DNA of 64,000 bases. Origin: Pricia mediterranea (lineage in GTDB: Bacteria; Bacteroidota; Bacteroidia; Flavobacteriales; Flavobacteriaceae). A model generated the notes under the pieces. The model was given only the letters and a program-made list of their open reading frames with translations, was not told where the DNA came from and made no database searches. The DNA lies in assembly GCF_032248455.1 (NCBI RefSeq), contig NZ_JAVTTP010000001.1, positions 1,178,001-1,242,000 of the forward strand. The letters are read 5' to 3'. Positions 25,432 to 35,859 of this stretch are shown here, piece by piece (the first letter of the stretch is position 1; each line of letters opens with the position of its first letter). The position numbers and the translations under genes are program-made.

Positions 25432-26532
25432 TTATGGGTTTTCATTATTCACTAGTTTCATTATCTCGTCAACGATATCGCTCGTAGCGTTCGGCAGGGC
25501 CAAATTCTTGATATTGTCACTCAGTTCCTTTTGTTTCCATTTGTTCTTTTGCAACTCCGAGAATACATTTTGGAACTGTTCGTCCAAACTGGGCTCTCGA
25601 ATCATTACAGCGGCGTTTTTTGCTACCAGGGCCTGTGCATTTTTGGTCTGATGATCTTCGGCCACATTCGGGGACGGAATGAACAGCACCGGCTTGCCCA
25701 CAATACAAAGTTCGGAGACCGAGCCCGCACCCGCCCTGGAAATGATGGTGTCGGCGGCGCTGTACGCGTAATCCATCCTGTTTACAAATTCCACCACCTT
25801 TACCGAATCGGAAGTGTATTTCTTGTATTCCTCGATGTATAGCTTGCCACATTGCCAAACTAATTGAATGTCGAGCTCCTCAAAGAATTGGAGGTTCTCG
25901 GCAACCAACTGGTTGATGCGCCTTGCGCCGAGGCTGCCACCTAAAATCAACAGCGTCGATTTATCGGCATCCAATCCGAAGTGGGAGCGGGCTTCGGACC
26001 TATCCTTAAAACTTTCTACCAGATCGCCGCGAACGGGGTTTCCGGTCTTAACTATTTTATCCGAAGGAAAAAATCGGTCCATATGATCATAGGCTACACA
26101 GATTTTGGCGACCTTATCCTTCAGCAGCTTGTTGGTCATCCCCGCATAGGAATTCTGTTCCTGCAGTACACAGGGAATCCCCTTACCGGCAGCCACCCTC
26201 AAGGTAGGTCCACTGGCAAAGCCTCCCGTGCCGATAACGGCATGGGGACGAAATTTCTTTATTACCTTGCCCGCTTTCATCAAACTACTCATCAGTTTAA
26301 AGGGAAACATCAGGTTTTTAAAGCTCAGTTTCCGTTGCAGTCCGGTAATCCATAGGCCTTCGATTTCGTAGCCCGCTTGAGGCACTTTCTCCATTTCCAT
26401 GCGGTCTTTCGCGCCCACGAACAGGATCTCCGCATCGGGGTGCCTTCTTTTCAGTTCGTCGGCAATGGCGATGGCGGGATAAATATGACCTCCCGTTCCT
26501 CCTCCGGATAATATGAATCTATAACTGCCCAC
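25432..26532 (-). CDS. murG: MurG glycosyltransferase (lipid II synthesis)
   Basis: The 366-residue membrane-associated GT-B enzyme adds GlcNAc to lipid I. It has the N-terminal glycine loop [19 protein letters not shown], the acceptor-side [14 protein letters not shown] and [13 protein letters not shown], and the donor-binding [12 protein letters not shown] and [20 protein letters not shown] with [14 protein letters not shown]. The start overlaps ftsW by 14 bp. Confidence 0.97.
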   Translation of the reverse strand: MGSYRFILSGGGTGGHIYPAIAIADELKRRHPDAEILFVGAKDRMEMEKVPQAGYEIEGLWITGLQRKLSFKNLMFPFKLMSSLMKAGKVIKKFRPHAVIGTGGFASGPTLRVAAGKGIPCVLQEQNSYAGMTNKLLKDKVAKICVAYDHMDRFFPSDKIVKTGNPVRGDLVESFKDRSEARSHFGLDADKSTLLILGGSLGARRINQLVAENLQFFEELDIQLVWQCGKLYIEEYKKYTSDSVKVVEFVNRMDYAYSAADTIISRAGAGSVSELCIVGKPVLFIPSPNVAEDHQTKNAQALVAKNAAVMIREPSLDEQFQNVFSELQKNKWKQKELSDNIKNLALPNATSDIVDEIMKLVNNENP

Positions 26533-27730
26533 TCAATATTTCTAAAGGGTTATTGGATTCGTCCAATTTAGACGATGCATCCTTTTTCTTTTTGCGTTCT
26601 CCGCTCTTGACACTGACACTTAAAATAATGCCGATGGCCAGACAGGTCATCCAGCTGCTGGTGCCCCCGCTGCTGATCAAAGGCAGGTTCTGTCCCGTGA
26701 CGGGAAACAATTCTACGGCAACGGCCATGTTCAACAGCGCCTGAAAAATAATGGGCAATCCCACGCCCAAGGCCACCAGTTTCCCAAATATGGAGTCACT
26801 GCCATGGGCGACCACCACGATTCGGAACAGCAAAAGCAAGTAAAAAAACATGAGGGCAAATCCTCCTACGAGTCCATATTCCTCCACAATGATCGCATAG
26901 ATAAAGTCAGACGAACTCTGCGGAAGAAAATTTTTCTGAATGCTTTTTCCCGCGCCCTTACCCACTACCCCGCCCGTGGCAATGGCAATTTTTGCCCTTT
27001 CGATCTGGTAATCGGCTTCGGTATCGCGACCATCCGAAAAATTTTCAATACGGCTCATCCAAGTGTCCACCCGGTTGGGAAACATGCCCGGAAAAGCTTT
27101 AGCCGAGAGTACGAACAAGGTCAGGCACACCAAGCCCGTACCAATGACTCCCAACAAATATTTTGCAGGATACCCCCCTAGGAAACAGAGCAGGAGTACC
27201 ATGCAAAAGAGAATGCCCGCCGTAGAAAAATTCGCGGGCAATATCAGCACAAGCACTAAGAAAACAGGCGCCCACAGCGGCAGGATACTTTCCGAAAAAG
27301 TAACCGACTTCTCCCGAATTTTGGTGAGGTATCGTGCTACATAGATCATCAACACCACGGCCGCCAAATTGGAGGTCTGAAACGAAATACCCACTAAGGG
27401 CACACTGATCCAGCGGCTGGCGTTCGCCCCGTCGATGGTCACGCCCTGTGCCAAGGTAAAGGCCAAAAGCACCAGGACGATCGGCATCGCGATAATCGAA
27501 AGCCCCTTAAAAAAGCGAGTAGGAATATTATGGATGCCGTATATGATCCCAAAGCCCAAAACCAGCAGAAGCGCATGCTTGACCAAATAGCCGAAGGTCG
27601 TTCCACTACCGACCACGTAAACCAGATTGCTACTGGCACTGTACACCGGCAAGAACGAGAACAGTCCCAACAGTGCTACGACCGCCCAGATGGTTTTATC
27701 TCCCTTTATGTTTTGAAATACTCCTGTCAC
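26519..27730 (-). CDS. ftsW: SEDS peptidoglycan polymerase FtsW
   Basis: The 403-residue inner-membrane glycan polymerase of the divisome works with the FtsI transpeptidase. About ten hydrophobic spans are visible. The SEDS features include [54 protein letters not shown] and the C-terminal [16 protein letters not shown] block. A short polar tail follows the last helix. A 141-bp low-complexity spacer separates it from murD. Confidence 0.96.
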   Translation of the reverse strand: MTGVFQNIKGDKTIWAVVALLGLFSFLPVYSASSNLVYVVGSGTTFGYLVKHALLLVLGFGIIYGIHNIPTRFFKGLSIIAMPIVLVLLAFTLAQGVTIDGANASRWISVPLVGISFQTSNLAAVVLMIYVARYLTKIREKSVTFSESILPLWAPVFLVLVLILPANFSTAGILFCMVLLLCFLGGYPAKYLLGVIGTGLVCLTLFVLSAKAFPGMFPNRVDTWMSRIENFSDGRDTEADYQIERAKIAIATGGVVGKGAGKSIQKNFLPQSSSDFIYAIIVEEYGLVGGFALMFFYLLLLFRIVVVAHGSDSIFGKLVALGVGLPIIFQALLNMAVAVELFPVTGQNLPLISSGGTSSWMTCLAIGIILSVSVKSGERKKKKDASSKLDESNNPLEILSGQL

Positions 27731-27871
27731 GGATAATTTGTTGATTACTAATTATTGATTCATTGATTATCGATTACTTGGCTCTTCGTACCTACTACTT
27801 CACGTTGCTGACTCTTCATTTTTCATTTTCCACTTTTCATTTGTCACTTTTCATTTTTTATTTTTCGGATG
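27731..27871. other. low-complexity spacer between murD and ftsW
   Basis: On the plus strand this is made of near-repeats such as TTTTTCATTTTCCACTTTTC and CATTTGTCACTTTTCATTT, that is, purine-rich in the direction of transcription. No gene or clear hairpin is present. Similar tracts occur at four other junctions of the cluster. Confidence 0.7.
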
Positions 27872-29275
27872 CTACAAATTCTTGATCGCCTCTTTAAACT
27901 GATCTCCCCGATCCTCATAATTTTTGAACAGATCAAAGCTGGCACATGCCGGCGACAATAGCACGGTATCGCCACGCTCGGCAATTTTATAGGCCACTTT
28001 TACGGCCTCGGACATGGCATAGGTCTCAACGATCGGTTCGACCACGTTTCCAAAAACGTCCTTGATCGTTTCATTGTCCATTCCCAGGCATACGATCGCC
28101 TTTACTTTTTCGCGCACCAGGCGCATCAAGGGCTTATAGTCGTTGCCTTTATCCTCACCGCCCACGATCCAAACTATTGGCGTTTTCACGCTGTCAAGGG
28201 CATACCACACCGAGTTGACATTGGTCGCCTTTGAGTCGTTGATATATTGCACGTGGTGTATTTTCAACACCTTTTCCAGGCGGTGGGGGGCGCCCTCGAA
28301 TTGTTCGATGCTCTCGCGCAGCGCCTGCTTGCGTATGCCCACCAGTTTTGCGGCGGTCATGCCGGCCATGGTGTTCTTCAAATTGTGTTTACCTTCCAGT
28401 GTCAGTGTGTCTTTTGTCATTTTCAGTGTTTCGTCTTTGGTTCGTATTCTAATATTGTTGTTTATGATATCGGCTCCCTCTTCCACGTTTCGTTCGATCG
28501 AAAAGGGGAGCAATTTCGATTTGACGGGATGCGTCTTGAGCCAATCCGTAATCACGGCATCATCGGCATCGTAAATCAGAAAATCGTCTTCCGTCTGGTT
28601 TTCGGCGATGCGGAACTTCGAGGCGATGTAGTTCTCAAGGTTATACTCGTACCGATCCAGGTGGTCCGGGGTTATGTTGGTCAAAATCGCGATATGCGGC
28701 CTGAAATCCGTAATCCCGTCCAATTGAAAACTGCTGATTTCCAAAACGTAGAAATCGTGTTGCTCTTCGGCCACCATCTTGGCAAAACTATCGCCGATAT
28801 TTCCGGCCATTCCTACGTTCAGCCCTCCGCCGACTAATAACTGCTGCGTGAGCATCGTAGTAGTGGTCTTGCCGTTACTCCCCGTGATGCCGATTAGCGT
28901 GGCATCGGTGTACCGGGAGGCAAACTCGATTTCGGAAATCACGGGAATCCCTTTTTCGCGCAATGCCTTGACCAGTGGAACGGAATCCGGGATACCGGGA
29001 CTCTTCATGACCAGGTCGGCATTCAGAATTTTTGCTTCCGTATGCTTTCCGGCTTCCCAATTCAAATCATAATGTTCAAGAACGTCTTTGTATTTCTCCT
29101 TGATCTCTCCGCGATCGGAGACAAATACCTCGTACCCTTTTTTCTTCCCTAGGATGGCCGTACCCACCCCGCTTTCCCCAGCCCCCAAAATCACGAGCCT
29201 CTCCCCTTTTGCATCGGGTCCAGCTTCCGAGGCGGAACGGCCCACTAAGTTTTTATCCTCCTTCATCCCAACCAT
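27872..29275 (-). CDS. murD: UDP-N-acetylmuramoylalanine--D-glutamate ligase MurD
   Basis: The 467-residue Mur ligase adds D-Glu to the stem peptide. The core begins ERLVILGAGESGVGTAILGK, the ATP loop is GITGSNGKTTTTMLTQQLL, and TNITPDHLDRYE and YINDSKATNVNSVWYAL are the central and C-terminal signatures. About 25 residues precede the usual start. They contain an ATG at 29275 and one at 29266; the only start closer to the family position would be a GTG at the LV of ERLVILG, so the true N-terminus is uncertain. Confidence 0.96.
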   Translation of the reverse strand: MVGMKEDKNLVGRSASEAGPDAKGERLVILGAGESGVGTAILGKKKGYEVFVSDRGEIKEKYKDVLEHYDLNWEAGKHTEAKILNADLVMKSPGIPDSVPLVKALREKGIPVISEIEFASRYTDATLIGITGSNGKTTTTMLTQQLLVGGGLNVGMAGNIGDSFAKMVAEEQHDFYVLEISSFQLDGITDFRPHIAILTNITPDHLDRYEYNLENYIASKFRIAENQTEDDFLIYDADDAVITDWLKTHPVKSKLLPFSIERNVEEGADIINNNIRIRTKDETLKMTKDTLTLEGKHNLKNTMAGMTAAKLVGIRKQALRESIEQFEGAPHRLEKVLKIHHVQYINDSKATNVNSVWYALDSVKTPIVWIVGGEDKGNDYKPLMRLVREKVKAIVCLGMDNETIKDVFGNVVEPIVETYAMSEAVKVAYKIAERGDTVLLSPACASFDLFKNYEDRGDQFKEAIKNL

Positions 29276-29455
29276 CCTCTTTGCTTCCTCTTTGCTACTT
29301 TTCTCTTTACTTCCTCATCCATCCTATTCACTTTTTGCCCTTTCATCCTCTTCATCCCAAATCACCCTCTTCGCTTACTCCTTACAGTTTCCTCTTTTCT
29401 CTTTTCGTCGTTCCTCTTTCCTCTTTTTTCGTCATTCCGCTCCGCGCTCTGTTCT
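29276..29455. other. low-complexity pyrimidine-rich spacer between mraY and murD
   Basis: The plus strand is a run of C/T-rich near-repeats (CTTTGCTTCCTCTTTGC, TTTCCTCTTTTTTCG). The apparent reading frames here are compositional artefacts. No hairpin or promoter is evident. Confidence 0.7.
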
Positions 29456-30679
29456 TCACCTCACTTTCAACGTCACCACCGTGACAATGGCCAACAGAAT
29501 CCCGATAATCCAAAACCGGGTCACGATCTTGCTTTCGTGATAGCCTTTAACCTGATAGTGGTGGTGCAGCGGCGACATCAGAAAAATGCGTTTGCCCTCC
29601 CCGAATTTTTTACGGGTGTACTTGAAGTAGCCCACCTGCAGAATCACGGAAATCGACTCGGCGAAAAAAATGCCACAGAGCACGGGAATCAACAATTCCT
29701 TTCGTACGATAATGGCAATCACGGCGATGACCCCACCAATGGTCAGACTGCCCGTATCGCCCATAAACACCTGAGCGGGATAGGCGTTGTACCAGAGAAA
29801 GCCCACTAACGCCCCGACGAAGGCCGTAATGAATACGAGGAGTTCACCGACCCGCGGGATGAACATAATGTCGAGATAATCGGAAAAGAAGATGTTACCC
29901 GAGACCAGGGCAAAAACTCCCAATGTGAAAACGATAATGGCCGAGGTACCCGCAGCAAGGCCGTCTATTCCATCGGTCAGATTCGCCCCGTTCGAGACCG
30001 CCGTTACGATCAGGATCACGATAGGGATGAAGATCAGCCACGCATATTTCTTTGCCCCTTCTCCCGCCCACCCGATAAAATCGGCGTAGTCGAGTTCGTT
30101 ATTCTTGACGAAGGGGATGGTCGTATTAGTGGACTGCACTTCAAGTCCCTCTACATTTGCAACCTCGAACTGTTCGGTAATCACGGTCGTACTGTCATTT
30201 TTTATGGTCACTTCGGGGTGAAAATAGAGGGTCGCCCCTACCGCTAAGCCAAGCACCACCTGCCCCAGAATCTTGAACCTTCCTTTGAGGCCTCCTTTAT
30301 TCTTTTTGAAAATTTTAATATAATCGTCCGCAAAACCGATAAGGCCCATCCAAACCGTGGTTATTATCAACAGGATGATGTACACGTTATCCAGCCATCT
30401 GGCAAATAGCAGCACCGGAATCAAGGTGGCCATAATAATGATCAATCCGCCCATGGTAGGGGTGCCCGCCTTCTGTTTTTGTCCATCGAGCCCTAGGTCA
30501 CGAACGGTTTCCCCGATCTGTTTGCGCTGCAGATAGAGAATGATACGCTTACCGTATGCCGTAGCTATTATCAAGGAAAACAGAATGGCCATAGCCGCCC
30601 TGAACGTTTGGAACTTGAACAGGCTCGCCCCGGGCAACTGATATTCTTTTTCCAAATATTCAAATAGGTAGTACAGCAT
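29456..30679 (-). CDS. mraY: phospho-N-acetylmuramoyl-pentapeptide-transferase MraY
   Basis: The 407-residue multi-pass membrane enzyme makes lipid I from UDP-MurNAc-pentapeptide and undecaprenyl phosphate. Signature segments are [19 protein letters not shown], the Asp-rich [32 protein letters not shown], the [12 protein letters not shown] block and [20 protein letters not shown]. An insert of about 60 residues around 155-215 is usual for Bacteroidota. Length and start are normal. Confidence 0.97.
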   Translation of the reverse strand: MLYYLFEYLEKEYQLPGASLFKFQTFRAAMAILFSLIIATAYGKRIILYLQRKQIGETVRDLGLDGQKQKAGTPTMGGLIIIMATLIPVLLFARWLDNVYIILLIITTVWMGLIGFADDYIKIFKKNKGGLKGRFKILGQVVLGLAVGATLYFHPEVTIKNDSTTVITEQFEVANVEGLEVQSTNTTIPFVKNNELDYADFIGWAGEGAKKYAWLIFIPIVILIVTAVSNGANLTDGIDGLAAGTSAIIVFTLGVFALVSGNIFFSDYLDIMFIPRVGELLVFITAFVGALVGFLWYNAYPAQVFMGDTGSLTIGGVIAVIAIIVRKELLIPVLCGIFFAESISVILQVGYFKYTRKKFGEGKRIFLMSPLHHHYQVKGYHESKIVTRFWIIGILLAIVTVVTLKVR

Positions 30680-30847
30680 AATTTTTAGGTTTCCCGGTTG
30701 GATATCGGATCAAGCCCCCAGAGGTCCGGACCTTGGATCCTTATAACTCGACCCTTGTTCACGTTGCTTGGCTCTCGGTTCTCGACTTTTGGTTCTTGGC
30801 CCTTGGCTCTTTCCTTAGCCCATGTTTCTTGGCCCTTGTTTCTTCTT
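30680..30847. other. low-complexity spacer between murE and mraY
   Basis: Near-repeats of TTCTTGGCCCTTG and CTTGGCTCT fill this gap on the plus strand. No gene is supported. Confidence 0.65.
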
Positions 30848-32311
30848 TCATTTGTTCATGGCGTTCAGAATTTCTTTTACGATCTTAAAATCATCGAAAT
30901 CGATGCGGACTCCGTTGGTTTCTTGATAGGTCTCGTGGCCCTTACCGGCAACGAGAATGATGTCGTTGGCATCGGCCAGTTGGCACGCGGTCTTGATGGC
31001 CTGTTTCCTGTTTTCGATAGACAGCACCTTCTTCATGTTCTGGGGTTCGACCCCCGTCTCCATGGCCTCGATGATGGCGGTGGGAGATTCCGTTCTAGGG
31101 TTGTCGGAAGTGAAAATCGTCTTATCGCTCATCTCGGAAGCGATATGACCCATAACGGGGCGCTTCGATGCATCCCGATCACCCCCACAGCCAACGACCG
31201 TAATCAGATCTTCGTTTCCCGTTCTAAGACTGCCGATGGTCTCCAGTACATTTTTGAGCGCATCGGGGGTGTGCGCGTAATCGACGATTGCCGTGATCCG
31301 TTTCTGGGAGATGTGGTATTGAAACCGGCCGTCCACCGTTTTGAGCTCGCTTAAAATCCGCAATGTTTCCAACCGTTCCAATCCTAAAAGGTCGGCGGTC
31401 GCATATATGGCCAACAGGTTATAGGCGTTGAAGTGGCCGATCAATCTTGACCAAAGCTCATGCCCGTTGATTTTTAATAACTGCCCGCTAAATTGGTTCT
31501 CCAAAATCTGCCCCCTGTAATCGGCGTAGGTCCTTAACGCGTAGCTGTATTTTTTCGCCTTGGTATTCTGTACCATAACCGAACCGTTCTTGTCATCCCT
31601 ATTGGTCAGGGCGAAAGCCGTTTTGGGCAATTCGTCGAACAGTATTTTTTTTGTATCCCGGTACTCGGCGAAGGTCTTGTGATAGTCGAGATGGTCGTGG
31701 GAGAGGTTGGTAAAAATCGCTCCGGCAAAGTTCAATCCCTTGGTCCTTTTCTGATGGATGCCATGCGAGCTTACCTCCATAAAACAAAACTCCACTCCGG
31801 CCTGGTTCATTAACGAAAGATGCTGGTTGATGGTCAACGCATCGGGGGTGGTATGGGTGGTCTTATATTCGGTGTCATCGACCCGTATTTCTATGGTGGA
31901 CAGCAGGCCCGTTTTGTACCCCGCTTTTTTGCACAATTGGTACAGCAGGCTACTGACGGTGGTCTTGCCGTTGGTTCCGGTTACCCCCACCAGCTTTAGG
32001 TTTTTAGAGGGGTTGTCATAGAAATTGGATGCCATTACGGCCAGGGCGGTGTTGCCGTCCATAACCTCGACATAGGTCACCCCGTTTACGATTTGCTTAG
32101 GAAGCGTTTCGCAAACAATGGCTTTGGCCCCGGCATCGACGGCCTTCTCGATATAAAGGTGGCCATCGGTCTGGGTACCCTTTATGGCTACGAAAACATC
32201 GTCCATTTCCACTTTTCTGGAATCGAAACAAACGGCGTCAACCAGTATATCGGTGGACCCGGTTACCGCGGAAAGGCCTGCCCCATACAATATGTCCTTT
32301 AAAAGCTTCAC
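30848..32311 (-). CDS. murE: UDP-MurNAc-tripeptide synthetase MurE (meso-diaminopimelate-adding)
   Basis: The 487-residue Mur ligase adds the third residue of the stem. The N-terminal domain has DSRKVEMDDVFVAIKGTQTDG, the ATP loop is GVTGTNGKTTVSSLLYQL, and the C-terminal domain has IVDYAHTPDAL and FTSDNPRTESP. The DNPR motif is the one that selects meso-diaminopimelate, so the wall is of the usual Gram-negative type. The start overlaps the ftsI stop by 4 bp. Confidence 0.97.
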   Translation of the reverse strand: MKLLKDILYGAGLSAVTGSTDILVDAVCFDSRKVEMDDVFVAIKGTQTDGHLYIEKAVDAGAKAIVCETLPKQIVNGVTYVEVMDGNTALAVMASNFYDNPSKNLKLVGVTGTNGKTTVSSLLYQLCKKAGYKTGLLSTIEIRVDDTEYKTTHTTPDALTINQHLSLMNQAGVEFCFMEVSSHGIHQKRTKGLNFAGAIFTNLSHDHLDYHKTFAEYRDTKKILFDELPKTAFALTNRDDKNGSVMVQNTKAKKYSYALRTYADYRGQILENQFSGQLLKINGHELWSRLIGHFNAYNLLAIYATADLLGLERLETLRILSELKTVDGRFQYHISQKRITAIVDYAHTPDALKNVLETIGSLRTGNEDLITVVGCGGDRDASKRPVMGHIASEMSDKTIFTSDNPRTESPTAIIEAMETGVEPQNMKKVLSIENRKQAIKTACQLADANDIILVAGKGHETYQETNGVRIDFDDFKIVKEILNAMNK

Positions 32312-34314
32312 GATAGTTCGAGGATTATTTTTTTAACCTTTCTGATTTCGGTGCCGTGGTCGATGGATTGCCTTTTCACCTTTCCGTTGCCTTTTACTTC
32401 TACCTGCATCCCCAGGTTTTCAAGGATGGAGACGGCATCCATTCCGCTCATGCCGGTGACGTTGGGCACTTTATTGTATTTTTTTTGGGCCTCGGCATAG
32501 TATTTTTGATAGGATGTATCCAAGTCCTCATCCATTATCCTTTCCATATCGACCTCATCGATCAATGGGGATGTGGCATAGACTTTTTGCGCGATGGATT
32601 TAAAGACCGGGCCGGATACATCGGCCCCGTAATAGCCTACGCTTTTATCGGGCTCATGGATAACTACGATACAGGAGTATTTGGGGTCCTCGGCGGGGAA
32701 ATACCCCGCGAAAGTCGAGATGTACTTCAGTTTATCCGGGTCTTGTGCGGCATAGTTCTTTTGGGCCGTACCGGTTTTTCCGGCCATCGAAAAATTAGGG
32801 GAATACAGGCTATGGCCTGTACCGTGCTTGCTTTCGACCACGTTTTTCAGCAGGTCTTGCGCCATCGCAGCGGTTTCTTCCGAACAGATGGCGGAACTTA
32901 TCACTTCTTTTTCGAACTTTTCGATGGTCCGGTCCCACTCCCGCACTTCCTTGATCAGCCTAGGCTTCACCATTTCGCCGTCGTTGGCGATGGCATTGTA
33001 AAAGGTCAGGGTCTGCAAAGGGGTGAGGGACACCTCGTATCCGTAGGACATCCAGGCCAGGGAAATTCCCGACCAGCCTTTGTCCCCCGGAAAACGGATG
33101 ACCGGTTCGCCCTCCCCTTTGATGGGGAGATCGAGTTGCCGATGCAGGTTCATTTTCATCAACCGGTTGACGTATTTTGCAGGATCATCCTTATAGTTAT
33201 TGTGCACCATCTTGGCAAAAGCGGTATTGGAGGACACCTCAAAGGCCCGGGCCAGGGAAATCTTCCCGTACCCGCCCCATTTGGAATCCCGGACCGTTCG
33301 ATCGTAGAGCTTCCAGCGTCCCTTTTCGGTATCGATGACAGTGCTGGTATCGACTACCTTGTCCTCCAAAGCGGCCACGAGGGACATCAGTTTAAAGGTA
33401 GAGCCCGGCTCGTGCGATTCGCCGATGGCATAATTAAGGCGCTCGTAATATTTTCCCGCTTTGGTCCGGCCCAGGTTGGAAATGGCCTTTACCTCGCCGG
33501 TCTCCGTTTCCATAACGATGACGCATCCGTGATCGGCCTTGTACTTTTCGAGCTGGCCCAAAAGGGCGTGGTGGGCGATATCCTGTATATTGATATCGAT
33601 GGTCGATACTAGGTCATAGCCATCCTTGGGTTCGACGATATTTTCCCATCCTATCGGTTTCCACTGTCCCTTTGCGATTTTTTGCTTGAGGCGTTTTCCT
33701 TCGACACCCCTTAGATAAGGACCAAAAGCCCTTTCAAGGCCTACCCCGGAATAGTAGCCATTCTCATCCACATTCTCGTAGCCGACGCTGCGTTCCGCGA
33801 TTTTACCGAGGGGATGTTCGCGTACCGTCTTTTGCTCGATGATCAGTCCGCCTTTATAGGGACCTTTATTAAAGAGCGGAAAATTCTTGGTCGCCATATA
33901 CTCGGAGTAATCCAGGTTCCGGGCGACCAGGGCGTAACGGTTCTTGTTGGCCTTGGCCTTTCGCAGCACTTGTTGAAAGTGGGAGGATGAACGGCCCAAC
34001 ATATCGGAAAGGGCATCGGACAATGGTACGAGATGCTTCTTAAAATCCGCTTCACTGACCGTTACCGCATCGAAACGGATGGTATAGCGGGACACCGAGG
34101 TCGCCAGCAGACTGCCATCATCGGAATAGAGGTTACCGCGGTTCGGAGCGATCGTAAACATCTTTTCGGTACGTTTCATGGCCAGGGCCTTGTACTTATC
34201 GCCCTGTACCATCTGTATGTTCACCAATTTGAACAACACGGCAAAGGCGAACAAGAACATGCATGTCGTGACGACATACAGGCGGGTCATTATTTTTTTG
34301 TCATTTGTAGGCAT
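32308..34314 (-). CDS. ftsI: division transpeptidase FtsI (PBP3-type) with C-terminal PASTA domain
   Basis: The 668-residue class B penicillin-binding protein cross-links septal peptidoglycan. It has one N-terminal membrane anchor (about 12-30), a dimerisation domain, and the transpeptidase domain with S-x-x-K (GSTFKLM), S-x-N (SSNTAFA) and KTG (AGKTGTAQK). The C-terminal 60 residues form one PASTA domain (VPNVTGMSGMDAVSILENLG). The ATG at 34314 shares one base with the ftsL stop; a second Met at residue 9 is also possible. Confidence 0.96.
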   Translation of the reverse strand: MPTNDKKIMTRLYVVTTCMFLFAFAVLFKLVNIQMVQGDKYKALAMKRTEKMFTIAPNRGNLYSDDGSLLATSVSRYTIRFDAVTVSEADFKKHLVPLSDALSDMLGRSSSHFQQVLRKAKANKNRYALVARNLDYSEYMATKNFPLFNKGPYKGGLIIEQKTVREHPLGKIAERSVGYENVDENGYYSGVGLERAFGPYLRGVEGKRLKQKIAKGQWKPIGWENIVEPKDGYDLVSTIDINIQDIAHHALLGQLEKYKADHGCVIVMETETGEVKAISNLGRTKAGKYYERLNYAIGESHEPGSTFKLMSLVAALEDKVVDTSTVIDTEKGRWKLYDRTVRDSKWGGYGKISLARAFEVSSNTAFAKMVHNNYKDDPAKYVNRLMKMNLHRQLDLPIKGEGEPVIRFPGDKGWSGISLAWMSYGYEVSLTPLQTLTFYNAIANDGEMVKPRLIKEVREWDRTIEKFEKEVISSAICSEETAAMAQDLLKNVVESKHGTGHSLYSPNFSMAGKTGTAQKNYAAQDPDKLKYISTFAGYFPAEDPKYSCIVVIHEPDKSVGYYGADVSGPVFKSIAQKVYATSPLIDEVDMERIMDEDLDTSYQKYYAEAQKKYNKVPNVTGMSGMDAVSILENLGMQVEVKGNGKVKRQSIDHGTEIRKVKKIILELS

Positions 34315-34673
34315 TATTTCTTGATTTGGGGTTTTAGGTAGATTTGGGAATCTCCATTGGTTTGGGATTTGACTTTTATCTTTTTAGGGGGCACCTCAGA
34401 GGGATACAATCCGTTTTCCTCTACAATTTGCATTACGGTCGATTCCAACTTCAACTGCTGCATATCACTGCGTACATCTACAAATTCGCTGCGGAGTTCC
34501 TTTACCTCTTCGTTCAAGGCGGCGATCTGGTGCACTTTTTTGTCCGCACTGTGCGAGCTGCCGATCATCACGGTCGCCAAAAAAGAGGTGAAAATGATGA
34601 ACATCCAGTTTTTCGGTGCGTCGCCACTGATCAAAAATGTTCCTTTTAGTATGTTCAGTATGCCGGTTTTCAC
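34314..34673 (-). CDS. ftsL: FtsL-like division protein
   Basis: The 119-residue bitopic protein has one membrane span (about 24-42, MFIIFTSFLATVMIGSS) followed by a periplasmic coiled coil (KVHQIAALNEEVKELRSEFV and the next two heptads). FtsL proteins are poorly conserved in sequence; size, topology and position between rsmH and ftsI identify it. It should join FtsQ and activate FtsWI. Confidence 0.88.
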   Translation of the reverse strand: MKTGILNILKGTFLISGDAPKNWMFIIFTSFLATVMIGSSHSADKKVHQIAALNEEVKELRSEFVDVRSDMQQLKLESTVMQIVEENGLYPSEVPPKKIKVKSQTNGDSQIYLKPQIKK

Positions 34674-34950
34674 TAGAACGCGCTTTGTAATTTTACTTTT
34701 GTTTTTTGACTTCCTTGAACAGGATTTGAACAGATTCCTTCATTTCTCATCTCTCTTCCTTCCTCTTTGCCCTCTGCTCTATGCTCTCTCCCACCTCTCC
34801 GTTCTCTATTCTTTCTTGCCTCCGTCCTCGCTCCTTCCGTCTTTGTTCTTTCTTCTCTGCTCTTTTCCTTTTCCCATCCTATCTTTCATTCCATCATTCA
34901 TCCTTCCTCTTTTCGTCCTTCTTCCTTCTTCCTACCGTCCTTGCTCTTTT
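34674..34950. other. low-complexity pyrimidine-rich spacer between rsmH and ftsL
   Basis: This is the longest of the cluster's spacers (277 bp): C/T-rich near-repeats on the plus strand (CTCTTTGCCCTCTGCTC, CTTCCTTCTTCCTACC). Long frames across it on the plus strand are artefacts of composition. No RNA or protein gene is supported. Confidence 0.7.
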
Positions 34951-35859
34951 TCAAATCCGTTCCGCAATTCTCAATTTCGCACTTCGGGCCCTGTTGTTTC
35001 GGGCTATCTCTTCTCTCGACGGGGTAATGAGCTTTCCCACTTTTTTAAAGGGGACGTCGATGTTTCCGTAAAAATCCTTTTCCGCCTCCCCCTCGAACCG
35101 GCCGGCCCGGATATAGCGTTTGACCAACCGATCTTCAAGGGAGTGGTAGCTGATGAGGCTCAGCCTTCCCCCTTTCTCCAACAGCTCCGGCATCTGCAAA
35201 AGGAATTCCTTAATGACCGCAATCTCTTGGTTCACCTCGATACGGATGGCCTGATACACCTGTGCCAATATTTTATGCTCTCTTCCCTGGGGCAAAAGTG
35301 GGCGCAACACCTCTTTTAGACTTTCGGTTGTCTCTATTGGGCCCTGCTCCCTTTTACTCAGTATTATTTTGGCGATTGCATTCGCGTTACGCAAATCCCC
35401 GTACTGAAAAAACATGGTTCGCAAGGCGTCAAAATCGTAGGTATTGACCACCTCATAGGCCGATAACGTACTACGTTTGCTCATCCGCATATCGAGGGCG
35501 GACTCGAAACGGGTCGAAAAGCCGCGTTCAGCGGTATCGAACTGATGCGACGAGACCCCGAAATCGGCCAAAACACCGTCTGCCTTCCGTATGCCATAGA
35601 ACTTCAAAAACTGCCTGACGAACCTGAAATTCTCGTTGATCAAGGTGAAACGTTCATCGTCCAGCGTGTTTTCGAGGGCGTCCTCATCTTGATCGAAGGC
35701 GAACAACCGACCTTCATCGCCCAGTCTTTTCAATATCTCCCGGGAATGTCCGCCACCTCCAAAAGTGACATCCACATAGACGCCATCCTTTCTAATGTTC
35801 AGTCCGTCTATGGACTCCTCCAATAAGACCGGGTTATGATACATCGCCATCGTCTCCAT
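34951..35859 (-). CDS. rsmH: 16S rRNA m4C1402 methyltransferase RsmH
   Basis: The 302-residue S-adenosylmethionine-dependent enzyme (also MraW) methylates C1402 of 16S rRNA. Motifs are YVDVTFGGGGHSREIL (cofactor loop), ADGVLADFGVSSHQFD, RGFSTRFESALDMRM, QAIRIEVNQEI and LISYHSLEDRLVKRYI. It is the standard second gene of the cluster and overlaps mraZ by 26 bp. Confidence 0.97.
   Translation of the reverse strand: METMAMYHNPVLLEESIDGLNIRKDGVYVDVTFGGGGHSREILKRLGDEGRLFAFDQDEDALENTLDDERFTLINENFRFVRQFLKFYGIRKADGVLADFGVSSHQFDTAERGFSTRFESALDMRMSKRSTLSAYEVVNTYDFDALRTMFFQYGDLRNANAIAKIILSKREQGPIETTESLKEVLRPLLPQGREHKILAQVYQAIRIEVNQEIAVIKEFLLQMPELLEKGGRLSLISYHSLEDRLVKRYIRAGRFEGEAEKDFYGNIDVPFKKVGKLITPSREEIARNNRARSAKLRIAERI

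Noticed and set aside
32356-33612. A 418-codon plus-strand frame opposite ftsI
   Set aside because: It is antisense to the penicillin-binding protein and contains no recognisable domain; a composition effect of the coding strand.
34357-35319. A 320-codon plus-strand frame across ftsL, the spacer and rsmH
   Set aside because: It is antisense to two conserved genes and is kept open by the pyrimidine-rich spacer; the residues are low-complexity Ser, Phe, Leu and Pro.
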